NCBI GenBank assembly: GCA_017429205.1
Contig: JAFRPH010000051.1
Coordinates: 1-57,943 of the forward strand
DNA: 57,943 nt
Source of the DNA: Bacteroidales bacterium
Lineage (GTDB): Bacteria > Bacteroidota > Bacteroidia > Bacteroidales > UBA932
Direction of reading: 5' to 3'
Shown: positions 35,224-43,643 of the stretch, piece by piece
Layout: every line of letters begins with the position of its first letter
How positions within the stretch are numbered: the first letter of the stretch is position 1
Made by a program: the position numbers and the translations under genes
The notes under the pieces: model-generated
Told to the model about the DNA's origin: nothing
Seen by the model: only the letters and a program-made list of their open reading frames with translations
The model's database searches: none

Positions 35224-36365
35224 TACAGTCTCTGCATCAGCTTTTTGACAGTCGCGTCCTTCCAAGCCGCGAAATCCCCCGCCTCGATGTGGCGACGGGC
35301 CGTGCGGACGAGGTCCAGGTAGAAGGCGAGGTTGTGCTCCGTGGCCACCATCGCCGCGAACATCTCCTTCGCGACGAACAGGTGGTGGAGGTACGCCCGG
35401 GTATAGTAGTGGTCCACGAACGAGGTCCCTTCCGGATCCAGCGGCGTGAAGTCGTCCGTCCACTTGGCGTTGCGCATGTTCATGACGCCCTGCCAGGTGA
35501 ACAGCATGCCGTTGCGGCCGTTGCGCGTGGGCATCACGCAGTCGAACATGTCGATGCCGCGGGCGATGCCCTCGAGGATGTTCGCCGGCGTGCCGACGCC
35601 CATCAGGTAGCGCGGCTTGCCCTCCGGCAGGAGCGGGCAGGTCACCTCCAGCATCTCGTACATCTTCTCGGTGGGCTCCCCGACGGCGAGGCCGCCGACG
35701 GCGTAGCCGCCGCGGTTCGCATTGTCCAGGCTCAGCGCGTGCTCCACCGCCTGCTTCCGCAGGTCCGGATACACGCAGCCCTGGATGATGGGGAACATCG
35801 TCTGGCCGTAGCCGTACAGGGGTTCCGTCTCGTCGAAATGCGCGGCGAAGCGCTCCAGCCAGCCCTGCGTCAGCTTCAGGGACTTCGTGGCGTAGCGGAT
35901 GTCCGCGTCCCCGGGGCAGCACTCGTCCAGGGCCATGATGATGTCGGCCCCGATGATGCGCTGGGTGTCCACGTTGTTCTCCGGGGTGAAGGTGTGGCGG
36001 GAGCCGTCGATGTGGGAGGCGAACCGGCATCCTTCCGGGGTCAGCTTGCGGATGGGGGCCAGGGAGAAGACCTGGAAGCCGCCGCTGTCCGTGAGGATGG
36101 GCCGGTCCCAGTGCTCGAACTTGTGCAGGCCGCCGGCCTTGCGGAGCGTGTCCAGGCCGGGACGGAGATAGAGGTGATAGGTGTTGCCGAGGATGATCTC
36201 GGCCCGGATGTCCTCCTCCAGGTCCTTGTGATAGACACCCTTGACGGAGCCGACGGTGCCCACCGGCATGAAGATGGGGGTGCGGATCTCCCCGTGGTCG
36301 GTGGAGATCACGCCCGCGCGGGCGGCGGACCCGGGATCCCGGGCTGTGAGCTGGAACGAGAACAT
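35223..36365 (-). CDS. tgt: Queuine tRNA-ribosyltransferase
   Basis: A 380-residue enzyme exchanging guanine 34 for a queuine precursor in Asp, Asn, His and Tyr tRNAs. Seen: TPIFMPVGTVGSVKGV, ILGNTYHLYLRPG, the nucleophile region LTDSGGFQVFSL (Asp near residue 90), IMALDECCPGDAD, AVGGLAVGEP and FDCVMPTRNGRNGMLF with the second catalytic Asp. The usual zinc Cys cluster near the C-terminus is not seen; the region reads FTPLDPEGTSFVDHYYTRAY, where CxC is replaced, so zinc binding may be lost. The start is ATG at 36365, one codon after a TTG. Confidence 0.93.
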   Translation of the reverse strand: MFSFQLTARDPGSAARAGVISTDHGEIRTPIFMPVGTVGSVKGVYHKDLEEDIRAEIILGNTYHLYLRPGLDTLRKAGGLHKFEHWDRPILTDSGGFQVFSLAPIRKLTPEGCRFASHIDGSRHTFTPENNVDTQRIIGADIIMALDECCPGDADIRYATKSLKLTQGWLERFAAHFDETEPLYGYGQTMFPIIQGCVYPDLRKQAVEHALSLDNANRGGYAVGGLAVGEPTEKMYEMLEVTCPLLPEGKPRYLMGVGTPANILEGIARGIDMFDCVMPTRNGRNGMLFTWQGVMNMRNAKWTDDFTPLDPEGTSFVDHYYTRAYLHHLFVAKEMFAAMVATEHNLAFYLDLVRTARRHIEAGDFAAWKDATVKKLMQRL

Positions 36366-36384
36366 CAAATTTCCTTTAATCGGT

Positions 36385-36392
36385 CAAAGTTA
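36385..36392 (-). promoter_or_regulatory. -7 promoter box of tgt-lptG-dut-murF operon
   Basis: Minus-strand TAACTTTG, a perfect TAnnTTTG, 20 bases before the tgt ATG. No other -7 box was seen between the four genes, whose spacing is -1, 1 and 3 bases. Confidence 0.6.
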
Positions 36393-36404
36393 CGGATTTT
36401 TTCG

Positions 36405-36412
36405 TATTTTTG
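36405..36412 (+). promoter_or_regulatory. -7 promoter box of nucleoside transporter gene
   Basis: TATTTTTG, 43 bases before the ATG at 36455; divergent with the tgt promoter. Confidence 0.6.
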
Positions 36413-36454
36413 TGTGATTGAGAACCCGAAACGATAATCAAACCATACACTGAG

Positions 36455-37735
36455 ATGAAAATCAAACCCGTAACCTTCAAGCTCGTCTTGATGCTGTTCC
36501 TGGAGTTCGCCGTCTGGGGGGCCTACCTCACCTCCCTCGGCCGCTATCTGGGCAACATCGGCCTGGGCAGCCAGATCAAATGGTTCTTCGCCATGCAGGG
36601 CATCGTCTCCATCTTCATGCCCACGTTGATGGGCATCGTCGCCGACAAGAAGATGGAAGCCCAGCGGGTCCTTTCCCTGTGCCACGGCCTCGCCGGCATC
36701 TTCATGGCCGGGGCCGGCTTCTACTGCATGAGCGCCGGCGCGGCCGTCCAGTTCGCTCCCCTGTTCATCCTGTACAGCCTGAGCGTCGCCTTCTTCATGC
36801 CCACCATCGCCCTCGTGAACTCGGTGTCCTACAATGCGATGGCCGTCGAAGGCATGGACCCCGTGAAGGAGTTCCCGCCCATCCGCGTGTTCGGCACCGT
36901 CGGTTTCATCTGCTCGATGCTGGCGACCAACTTCGTCCACATCGGCGGGGTCGCGATGCAGGACAGCTACACCCAGCTCATCTCCTCGGGCCTCCTGTCC
37001 CTCGTGCTGGCCGGCTACGCGCTCACGATGCCGCACTGCCCCATCGACAAGACCAAGAAGGACGAGAGCCTGGCCGACGCCTTCGGCCTGAAGGCCTTCA
37101 CCCTGTTCAAGGATCCCCAGTTCGCGATCTTCTTCATCTTCTCGATGCTGCTGGGCGCCTCCCTGCAGATCACCAACGGCTACGCGAACACCTTCCTCGG
37201 CTCCTTCGCCGCGGACCCGGCCCTCGCGAACACCTTCGCCGTGAAGAACTCCAACGCCCTGATCGCCATCTCGCAGGCCTCCGAAACCCTTTGCATCCTG
37301 CTCATCCCGTTCGCGATGAAGCGCTTCGGCATCAAGAACGTGATGCTCATCGCGATGTTCGCCTGGGTGGGCCGCTTCGCCTTCTTCGGCCTCGGCAATC
37401 CCGCGATGCCCGGCGTGCTCCTGTTCGTGCTGAGCTGCATCGTGTACGGTTTCGCGTTCGACTTCTTCAACATCTCCGGCTCCCTGTACGTGGAGCAGAA
37501 CGCCCCGCAGGACATCCGCTCCAGCGCCCAGGGCCTGTTCATGATGATGACCAACGGCTTCGGCGCCACCATCGGCACCCTCGCCGCCGGCGCCGTCGTG
37601 GACGCCACCGTGTACAAGGCCGCGAACCCGTCCTGGCCCAAGGCCTGGTACATCTTCGCCGCCTACGCCTTCGTGGTGGGCGTCCTGTTCTGGATCCTGT
37701 TCAAGGACCCGCAGAAGAAACAGAAGGCCGCGTAA
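36455..37735 (+). CDS. Nucleoside:H+ symporter family MFS transporter
   Basis: A 426-residue protein with twelve hydrophobic segments. FLEFAVWGAYLTSLGRYLG at the N-terminus, GIVADKKMEAQRVLSLCHGL after helix 2, FMPTIALVNSVSYNAM and PPIRVFGTVGFICS in the first half are typical of NupG/XapB-like nucleoside permeases. It would import nucleosides with protons across the inner membrane, fitting the nucleoside kinase elsewhere in the window. Monocistronic, with its own promoter and a strong terminator right after. Confidence 0.88.
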   Translation: MKIKPVTFKLVLMLFLEFAVWGAYLTSLGRYLGNIGLGSQIKWFFAMQGIVSIFMPTLMGIVADKKMEAQRVLSLCHGLAGIFMAGAGFYCMSAGAAVQFAPLFILYSLSVAFFMPTIALVNSVSYNAMAVEGMDPVKEFPPIRVFGTVGFICSMLATNFVHIGGVAMQDSYTQLISSGLLSLVLAGYALTMPHCPIDKTKKDESLADAFGLKAFTLFKDPQFAIFFIFSMLLGASLQITNGYANTFLGSFAADPALANTFAVKNSNALIAISQASETLCILLIPFAMKRFGIKNVMLIAMFAWVGRFAFFGLGNPAMPGVLLFVLSCIVYGFAFDFFNISGSLYVEQNAPQDIRSSAQGLFMMMTNGFGATIGTLAAGAVVDATVYKAANPSWPKAWYIFAAYAFVVGVLFWILFKDPQKKQKAA

Positions 37736-37753
37736 ACATCGGCCTTTGAAAAG

Positions 37754-37788
37754 AAAAAACCGGACGGTCATTCCCGCCCGGTTTTTTT
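37754..37788. terminator. Bidirectional terminator
   Basis: AAAAAACCGGACGG and CCGCCCGGTTTTTTT form a stem with runs of A and T at both sides, serving the transporter gene (plus) and the zinc-ribbon gene (minus), whose stop codon lies inside it. Confidence 0.85.
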
Positions 37789-38188
37789 ATGCCCCGGCCG
37801 CTTCGTCGCGGGCCAGGGGCAGGTTTTCCACCGCAAGGCCCGAGATCCGGGTGTCCATGTCGACGAAGACGATGTCGAAGCAGCGGCACACCGTCCGGCA
37901 TCCCTCCCGGCCGCTGGACGTCACGAATCCCAGGCGGTAGCCCAGCTGGGCGAGCTCCTCCTTCGCGATGGAGCGGACGCCCACCTGGATGAGGTGGCGC
38001 AGGATGTCGTGGTTCTTCTCCAGGATGCCGATGATCGTGGCATACCGGAACCGCCACTGCCGGGCCTGCCGGTTGTGGTTCCGGTTCTTGCAGGCCGGAC
38101 AGCAGAACTTCCGGTCTTTCCGCCCGTAGGGCAGCGGGTTGCCGCACTCGAGACAGTGCGGAACGGTTTCCTCCAATCTGTACTTCAT
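37787..38188 (-). CDS. Zinc-ribbon hypothetical protein
   Basis: A 133-residue cytoplasmic protein. Its N-terminus is a zinc ribbon (HCLECGNPLPYGRKDRKFCC then PACKNRNHN, with Cys at about 12, 15, 29/30 and 33). The rest is a helical/beta region with KNHDILRHLIQVGVRSIAKEEL and FDIVFVDMD, of no family I can name. This architecture is a common uncharacterised protein of Bacteroidales, possibly nucleic-acid binding given the ribbon. It faces the ssb-led operon across a 315-base region full of CAAGAA repeats. Confidence 0.8.
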   Translation of the reverse strand: MKYRLEETVPHCLECGNPLPYGRKDRKFCCPACKNRNHNRQARQWRFRYATIIGILEKNHDILRHLIQVGVRSIAKEELAQLGYRLGFVTSSGREGCRTVCRCFDIVFVDMDTRISGLAVENLPLARDEAAGA

Positions 38189-38244
38189 AGTCTTCCGCGT
38201 TTTACCGCGTGAAGATGGCCCTTCCGCGGGGTTATTCCAAGGAT

Positions 38245-38372
38245 GGCAAGAAAAATAGCGCGGGTTTTAACGATTCTTTGAAACAACGGGAAACCCGCAC
38301 GGCAAGAATTGTTTCTTACGGCCGCTTTTTTCTTGTCCCCGCAGGGCAAGAAACGCACAATCTGCGCAAGAA
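38245..38372. promoter_or_regulatory. Cluster of GCAAGAA motifs upstream of ssb-fimbria operon
   Basis: GGCAAGAA occurs at 38245, 38301 and 38345, the variant CGCAAGAA at 38365, and the reverse TTCTTG at 38330. The motif lies in a 315-base gene-free region between the zinc-ribbon gene and ssb, consistent with multiple sites for one regulator. The rest of the region holds no open frame with coding character. Confidence 0.4.
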
Positions 38373-38431
38373 TCATTAAAAGATGCACGCCGGAGGCCCT
38401 TTTCCGGCGGCTTTCCGACGGCTTCTCCCCT

Positions 38432-38439
38432 ACCTTTGT
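38432..38439 (+). promoter_or_regulatory. -7 promoter box of ssb-fimbria operon
   Basis: TACCTTTG, a perfect TAnnTTTG, 64 bases before the ATG at 38504. Confidence 0.5.
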
Positions 38440-38503
38440 CCCGGCCGGAAACCGGAAGCGCGCCCGGACCGACGGCCTGGTCAAACCCCTAAAACTGTTT
38501 GCA

Positions 38504-38860
38504 ATGGAATTTCTGAACAAGATCGAACTCCGCGGCATCGTGGGCCAGTCCTCCCTCAACCGGGTGGGCGACTCCCAGGTATGCCGCTTCTCCCTCGTCA
38601 CCGAATACTCCTACAAGGACCGGGGGAACAACCCCGTCGTGGACGTGACCTGGTTCAACGTCACGGCCTGGGAAGGGAAGAACATGCCGGAACTGCACCT
38701 GATCGGCAAGGGCGTCATCGTCCAGGTCGCCGGACGGGTGCGCACCTTCCGCTTCACGATGGCCGACGGCGCCGAACGGAGCGGCTGGGAGATCCTGGCC
38801 CGCCGCGTGACCATCCTTCCCCCCGACGACGACCCTGTGCAACCCCAAAGATTCCTGTAG
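38504..38860 (+). CDS. ssb: Single-stranded DNA-binding protein (short)
   Basis: A 118-residue OB-fold protein: MEFLNKIELRGIVGQSSLNR, VCRFSLVTEYSYKD, VTWFNVTAWEGKN and KGVIVQVAGRVRTFRF follow the SSB pattern. It lacks the acidic C-terminal tail (D-D-x-x-F) by which SSB recruits repair proteins; here it ends DDDPVQPQRFL. This suggests an accessory paralogue rather than the housekeeping SSB. Its stop lies 4 bases before the OmpA-like fimbrial gene, so it is probably the first gene of that operon, an unusual pairing. Confidence 0.85.
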   Translation: MEFLNKIELRGIVGQSSLNRVGDSQVCRFSLVTEYSYKDRGNNPVVDVTWFNVTAWEGKNMPELHLIGKGVIVQVAGRVRTFRFTMADGAERSGWEILARRVTILPPDDDPVQPQRFL

Positions 38861-38864
38861 CGTT

Positions 38865-40841
38865 ATGCGTACGCGGTTGACAGGCGCGGTCCTCCTGGCC
38901 GTCCTCCTTCTCGCCGGCTGCGGCTCCCAGGGGAAACTGGAGCGGCTCCGCCGCCAGTCCCTGAGCGCCCAGATGGTCATCGCCGACGAGAAGGAGCTGC
39001 CAGAGATCGTGATGGGCGGGGAACCCCGCCGGGACACGATGGTCGTGGAAGACCCGGACGGGAACCAGGTGCTGATCATGCGGGCCGTCAAGGACGAGAA
39101 CGGAGAGATGGTCGCCACGGATGTCATCCAGGCGGCCCGGATCACGGCCCGCTTCCGCAACGTGGCGGAACGGAGCGGCAAGGTGGACCTCAACTTCCGG
39201 ATCATCGTGCCGGAGGCGATGCAGGACCGGGACTGGCAGCTCCGCTTCTACCCGGACCTGTTCGTGGCGGAGGACAGCCTCCGGCTGGACCCGATCCTCA
39301 TCACGGGGGAAGGCTACCGGAAGGCGCAGCTGAAGGGGTACGAGCATTACCGGCGGTTCCTCGATTCCATCGCGGCCGATTCCACGCACTTCGTCGACCG
39401 CTTCCAGCTGGAGATGTTCCTGCGGCGGAACCTGCCGGACATCTACCGGTACAAGACCGACTCGACGGCCGTCTCCGACGACGAATTCCGGTCCCATTAC
39501 GGGGTGACCGAACAGCAGGCGCTGGTGCATTACACCAACCAGCTGGTCGTCCGCCGGAACCGGTGGAAAGTGAACCGCAAGGACGACATGTTCCGGAAAT
39601 ACGTGAAAGCGCCCATCGTGACGGAAGGCCTCCGGCTGGACACGGTCATCGTGAGCCCCGACGGAGACATCCTCTACGACTATGTGCAGTCCATCCACGT
39701 GCGGCCCTCGCTCCGCAAGGCGACCGTCCTGCTGTCGGGCGACATCTTCGAGGAGGACCGCCGGATCTACCGGGTGCCCCGGACCGATCCGCTGACCTTC
39801 TACATCAGCTCCATCAGCGGCCTGAGCGACGAAGCCGTCCGCTACAAGACCGTCGTGACCGAGCGCCGGGTCCAGGCCAACACCGCCTGCTACATCGACT
39901 TCGAGCAGGGCCGCGCCGAGATCCGGAAGGAGACCGGGCACAACCGGGAGGAGATGGCCCGCATCGAGGGAAACCTGCGGAGCCTCCTGCAGCACCGGGA
40001 CTTCGACCTGGACTCCATCGTGGTCACGGCCTCGTGTTCGCCGGAGGGATCGTTCGAGCACAACCGGAAACTGTCGATGCGGCGGTCGGAAAGCGTCTCG
40101 GACTATTTCGAGGGCTTCCTCCGGCACTGGCGGGACTCCGTCCGCCGCAGCGGATTCCATATCGGCCTGGACGACACGTACCAGGAGGAGACGCCGGCGG
40201 AGATCCGGCTGCTCTCCCGGAACAACCCGGAGAACTGGACGATGCTGGACGCGCTTGTGCGGGAGGATGGAGACTTGAGCGTGAAAGAGAAGGAGGAGTA
40301 CGCGCGGACGGCCTCCGTCCGGGAGCCCGACCTGCGGGAGCAGCGGCTCCAGAAACTCCCCTCCTACCGGCACATCCGCGAAAGCCTCTACCCCCGCCTC
40401 CGAACGGTCCGGTTCGACTTCCACCTGCACCGGAAAGGCCTGCAGAAGGACACGGTCCATACCACCGTGGTGGACACGGCCTATATGCGGGGCCTCCAGG
40501 CCATCCGCGACCGGGAGTACGAACAGGCGGTCACGCTGCTGCGGCCCTACAAGGACTACAACACCGCCGTCGCCTTCTGCGCCCTGGACTACAACGCCTC
40601 CGCCCTGGAGGTCCTGGAGCCGATGGAACGGACCGACAAGGTCCTCTACCTCCTCGCAATCCTGTACAGCCGGCGGGGCGACGACCGGCGGGCCGTCGAG
40701 AGCTACCTGAAGGCCTGCCGCCTCAATCCGTCGTTCGTGCACCGCGGGAACCTGGACCCGGAGATCGCCGGCCTCATCCGCCGGTACGGCCTGGACCGGG
40801 AACCGGACGAAAACGACAACAACTTGACATTCAAACCCTAA
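38865..40841 (+). CDS. OmpA-like/TPR lipoprotein of fimbria operon
   Basis: A 658-residue lipoprotein (signal VLLAVLLLAGCGS). The N-terminal ~330 residues are beta-rich and unassigned (IVPEAMQDRDWQLRFYPD). An OmpA-like domain follows: CYIDFEQGRAEIRKETGHN near residue 345 and SIVVTASCSPEGSFEHNRKL near 385, which would bind peptidoglycan. The last ~130 residues are TPR-like (GLQAIRDREYEQAVTLLRPY and LLAILYSRRGDDRRAVESYL). The same kind of gene precedes fimbrillin genes in other Bacteroidales fimbrial loci, where it likely assembles or anchors the fibre. It is 13 bases upstream of the first fimbrillin. Confidence 0.8.
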   Translation: MRTRLTGAVLLAVLLLAGCGSQGKLERLRRQSLSAQMVIADEKELPEIVMGGEPRRDTMVVEDPDGNQVLIMRAVKDENGEMVATDVIQAARITARFRNVAERSGKVDLNFRIIVPEAMQDRDWQLRFYPDLFVAEDSLRLDPILITGEGYRKAQLKGYEHYRRFLDSIAADSTHFVDRFQLEMFLRRNLPDIYRYKTDSTAVSDDEFRSHYGVTEQQALVHYTNQLVVRRNRWKVNRKDDMFRKYVKAPIVTEGLRLDTVIVSPDGDILYDYVQSIHVRPSLRKATVLLSGDIFEEDRRIYRVPRTDPLTFYISSISGLSDEAVRYKTVVTERRVQANTACYIDFEQGRAEIRKETGHNREEMARIEGNLRSLLQHRDFDLDSIVVTASCSPEGSFEHNRKLSMRRSESVSDYFEGFLRHWRDSVRRSGFHIGLDDTYQEETPAEIRLLSRNNPENWTMLDALVREDGDLSVKEKEEYARTASVREPDLREQRLQKLPSYRHIRESLYPRLRTVRFDFHLHRKGLQKDTVHTTVVDTAYMRGLQAIRDREYEQAVTLLRPYKDYNTAVAFCALDYNASALEVLEPMERTDKVLYLLAILYSRRGDDRRAVESYLKACRLNPSFVHRGNLDPEIAGLIRRYGLDREPDENDNNLTFKP

Positions 40842-40854
40842 CCTTTTTTCATCC

Positions 40855-41829
40855 ATGAAAACCCATTTCCTTGTTACCGCGGCCCTGGCCGCCCTGGCCA
40901 TCGCCTCCTGCACCCGGGAGAAGGCCGACATCGACGGAAAGCCCGTCGAAGTGAACGTCACCATCCTTGGAACCACCCCGACGCGCGCCACGTCCGTGAC
41001 CTATGCGAACGAATCGAAGGTCGCGAACCTGCAGGTGTACGTGTTCAACAACGGCAAGCTGGAGGACTACCAGGACGCCGGCGCGGCGATGACCGCCCAG
41101 CTGACGGCCACCTCCGGCGAGCGGACGGTCTGGGCCCTCGTGAACGCGCCGGCCCTCAAGGACGTGTCGACGGAGGCCGAACTGAAGGCCAAGGTCAGCC
41201 GGCTGGCCGACAACAAGACCGACGCGTTCGTGATGAGCGGCAGCGCCACCCAGGAGCTCAAAGACGGCGGCACCGTCCCCGTCACCGTGAAGCGCCTCGT
41301 TTCCCGGGTGTCCATCAACAAGATCTCCACGGACTTCCAGTTTGCGCTCGCCCAGGAGACCCTGACCCTCGACGGCATCTACCTGATCAATGTCGCCGGC
41401 GACAACACTTACGCCGCGGACGGGACGCCCGGAACCTGGGTGAACCAGCTCGGGCACAAGGACAACGGCCTGGACGCGCTCCTGTACGACAAACTGACCT
41501 CGACAACGGTCACCAATGCGAAGCCGTACAAGAAAGAGCACGTCTTCTACCCCTATCCGAACCCGACGCAGGAGGACGCCTACGACGCGACCTGGAAACC
41601 CCGCCACACGCTGCTCGTCGTCGAAGTGACCTTCGAGGGCAAGAAGGGATACTATCCGGTGGTGCTGCCCGTCCTGGAGCGGAACAAGACCTACGTCATC
41701 GACGAGCTGGTCATCCGGCACCGGCCCGGCGACGTGCCGTACAAGCCGATCGAGACCGGGGACGCGACCGTCCAGATCACCGTCAACGAGTGGGAACTCG
41801 GCCTGAACATGGGTACAATCACGCTCTGA
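40855..41829 (+). CDS. Fimbrillin (FimA/Mfa1-like) lipoprotein A
   Basis: A 324-residue lipoprotein (signal ALAALAIASC). The first domain has VEVNVTILGTTPTRATS and LQVYVFNNGKLEDY, the usual start of Bacteroidales fimbrillins, and the second contains EHVFYPYPNPTQED and RHTLLVVEVTFEGKKGYYPV with a conserved RNKTYVIDELVI close to the end. In P. gingivalis-like systems such subunits are exported as lipoproteins, trimmed after an Arg and joined by donor-strand exchange; the TPTRATS segment is a plausible cleavage site (inference). Most likely the major shaft subunit, the first fimbrillin of the operon. Confidence 0.85.
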   Translation: MKTHFLVTAALAALAIASCTREKADIDGKPVEVNVTILGTTPTRATSVTYANESKVANLQVYVFNNGKLEDYQDAGAAMTAQLTATSGERTVWALVNAPALKDVSTEAELKAKVSRLADNKTDAFVMSGSATQELKDGGTVPVTVKRLVSRVSINKISTDFQFALAQETLTLDGIYLINVAGDNTYAADGTPGTWVNQLGHKDNGLDALLYDKLTSTTVTNAKPYKKEHVFYPYPNPTQEDAYDATWKPRHTLLVVEVTFEGKKGYYPVVLPVLERNKTYVIDELVIRHRPGDVPYKPIETGDATVQITVNEWELGLNMGTITL

Positions 41830-41836
41830 GCCGGCG

Positions 41837-42844
41837 ATGGAAGCGAAACTTACGGCCCTGCTGGGCGGCCTCCTGATCCTCGGCGGCTGCCACCGGGCGG
41901 CCCCGCCCGGGCCCGGGAGCGTGGAGGTCGTCTTCTCCGTCCTCGGAGAGACGACCCGCGCGACCGGGACGGACGGCGAGGCCGCGGTGGACGGCTGGGC
42001 GCTGCTGCTGTACCGGGACGGCCGGCTGGCGGAAGCCGGGACCTCGTCTTCCGGTGCGGAGATCCGGAAGACGCTCCCGGCGGGCGACTACACGGCCTTC
42101 GCCGTGGTCAATCCCCCGTCGTCGTTCGACCCGGCCGGATACCTCTCCCCCGGCGCGCTCGCTGAGGCGGAATCCACCCTCGGCGACAACGCGCCCGGGC
42201 AGCTGGTGATGGCCGGCCTCCGGACCGTCTCCGTGCCCGTCCCGGACGGTAGCGTGCAGCGGATCGGCGTAGACCGGCTGGTGTGCAAGGCCGGGATCCG
42301 GAAGATTTCCGTCCAGTTCGCGGATCCCGGTCTCGCCGACCGCCCTTTCCGCCTCAAGGGCGTCTACCTGACCAACTGCTACGGGAAATCCCGCTATGGA
42401 AGCGACTGGGCGGCGGAGGACATCCTCTCCACGGCTTCCGTGTGGCACAACCGGATGGGATTCCGTTCCGAGGCGGGCCTGGACGCCCTCCTGGCCGAGA
42501 CCGGCCTGGACATCCCCGTCTCGGCCGACCGGCCCCACACGCAGGAGCACGTCTTCTATTTCTACCCGAATCCCCTGCCGGCGTCCCTGGACACCCGGTC
42601 CGGGACCTGGGTCCGACGCCGAACCAGGCTCGTCCTGGAGGCGCAGATCGGGGACCGGACCTACTACTACCCCGTCACGCTACCCGAATCGCAGCGCAAC
42701 CGGACCTACCTCATCGAGGAAGCCGTCATCCGGAAGCTGGGGTCCCTGGACCCGGAAAAGGACGAGCCCGGCGTCATCGACGTCACATTCAGCACGGCCA
42801 CGGACGACTGGTCCCCCGCCTTTCAAGTCACTGAAACCTCCTGA
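41837..42844 (+). CDS. Fimbrillin (FimA/Mfa1-like) lipoprotein B
   Basis: A 335-residue paralogue of the preceding fimbrillin. The lipoprotein signal reads LLGGLLILGGC, followed by SVEVVFSVLGETTRAT with a possible cleavage Arg. Shared landmarks are EHVFYFYPNPLPAS, TRLVLEAQIGDRTYYYPV and RNRTYLIEEAVI. Sequence is otherwise well diverged, so the two subunits probably have different places in the fibre (shaft versus accessory) rather than being a recent duplication. ATG 8 bases after the previous stop, and 4 bases before the anchor gene. Confidence 0.82.
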   Translation: MEAKLTALLGGLLILGGCHRAAPPGPGSVEVVFSVLGETTRATGTDGEAAVDGWALLLYRDGRLAEAGTSSSGAEIRKTLPAGDYTAFAVVNPPSSFDPAGYLSPGALAEAESTLGDNAPGQLVMAGLRTVSVPVPDGSVQRIGVDRLVCKAGIRKISVQFADPGLADRPFRLKGVYLTNCYGKSRYGSDWAAEDILSTASVWHNRMGFRSEAGLDALLAETGLDIPVSADRPHTQEHVFYFYPNPLPASLDTRSGTWVRRRTRLVLEAQIGDRTYYYPVTLPESQRNRTYLIEEAVIRKLGSLDPEKDEPGVIDVTFSTATDDWSPAFQVTETS

Positions 42845-42847
42845 TTT

Positions 42848-43630
42848 ATGGACAGATACCTCATCCCCGCCTGCCTGGCCCTCCTTGCGGCCGGCACGGC
42901 CTGCTCGGTCAAGGAAGACCGCGGCCCGTGTCCCTGCCACCTGCAGGTCTCCTTCACCGACCCCGACGCGGCCGGCGAAGCGGAACTGCTGGGCTGGCGA
43001 GACGACCGGCTGTTCCGGGACCGGGTCCGCATCGAAGAGGCCCGCCCGCACTGGACGAAACCCGTCCCCAAAGGGATGCTGTCCCTGTCGGCCTGCACCG
43101 GCTACCGGGAAGCCTTCGCGGAGGGGCGCCAGATGCGGATTCCGCCGGGGTCGGAGGCCGATTCCCTCTACGCCTGGGCCGGGGAGGTCGACGCCACCGG
43201 CGACATGGCCTATGCCAGCGTCACCTTCCGGAAGCAGTTCGCCACCGTGTTCCTGGACATCCGGAAAAGCGCGGACATCGTCCGGGCCTGCCGGTTCCTC
43301 GTCGAGGGGAACTCCTGCGGATTCGACCTGCTGGACCTGTCGCCCGTGGACGGGAAGTTCCGGTGCGAACCGCGCCCCCGCGCCGGGGAGAGCATCGTCA
43401 CCTTCCGCGTCCCGCGGCAGGGCGACGACGGCCTCGCGGTCACCATCCATCCGGAGGGGTCCGCCCCGGCCCGTTTCCCGCTGGGCGCCTACATCGACCG
43501 GCTCGGGTACAGCTGGAAGACGGAAGAGCTCCAGGACATCTACGTGGCCATCGACCTGGTCCGGGGCCTGGTCGACGTCCGGGTCGCGGACTGGGAGGAA
43601 GGGACGGCTTTCCCGCTGATCGAACAATGA
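42848..43630 (+). CDS. FimB/Mfa2 family fimbrial anchor lipoprotein
   Basis: A 260-residue lipoprotein. The N-terminal LLAAGTACSVKEDRGPCPC carries the lipobox Cys and the C-x-C pair that mark the FimB/Mfa2 family. A C-terminal pair (ELQDIYVAIDLVRGLVDVRV) belongs to the second beta domain. Such proteins cap and anchor the growing fibre at the outer membrane and control its length (P. gingivalis Mfa2 and FimB). Located between the fimbrillins and the tip-like gene, as in other loci. Confidence 0.85.
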   Translation: MDRYLIPACLALLAAGTACSVKEDRGPCPCHLQVSFTDPDAAGEAELLGWRDDRLFRDRVRIEEARPHWTKPVPKGMLSLSACTGYREAFAEGRQMRIPPGSEADSLYAWAGEVDATGDMAYASVTFRKQFATVFLDIRKSADIVRACRFLVEGNSCGFDLLDLSPVDGKFRCEPRPRAGESIVTFRVPRQGDDGLAVTIHPEGSAPARFPLGAYIDRLGYSWKTEELQDIYVAIDLVRGLVDVRVADWEEGTAFPLIEQ

Positions 43631-43643
43631 AAACGAAGGAACT

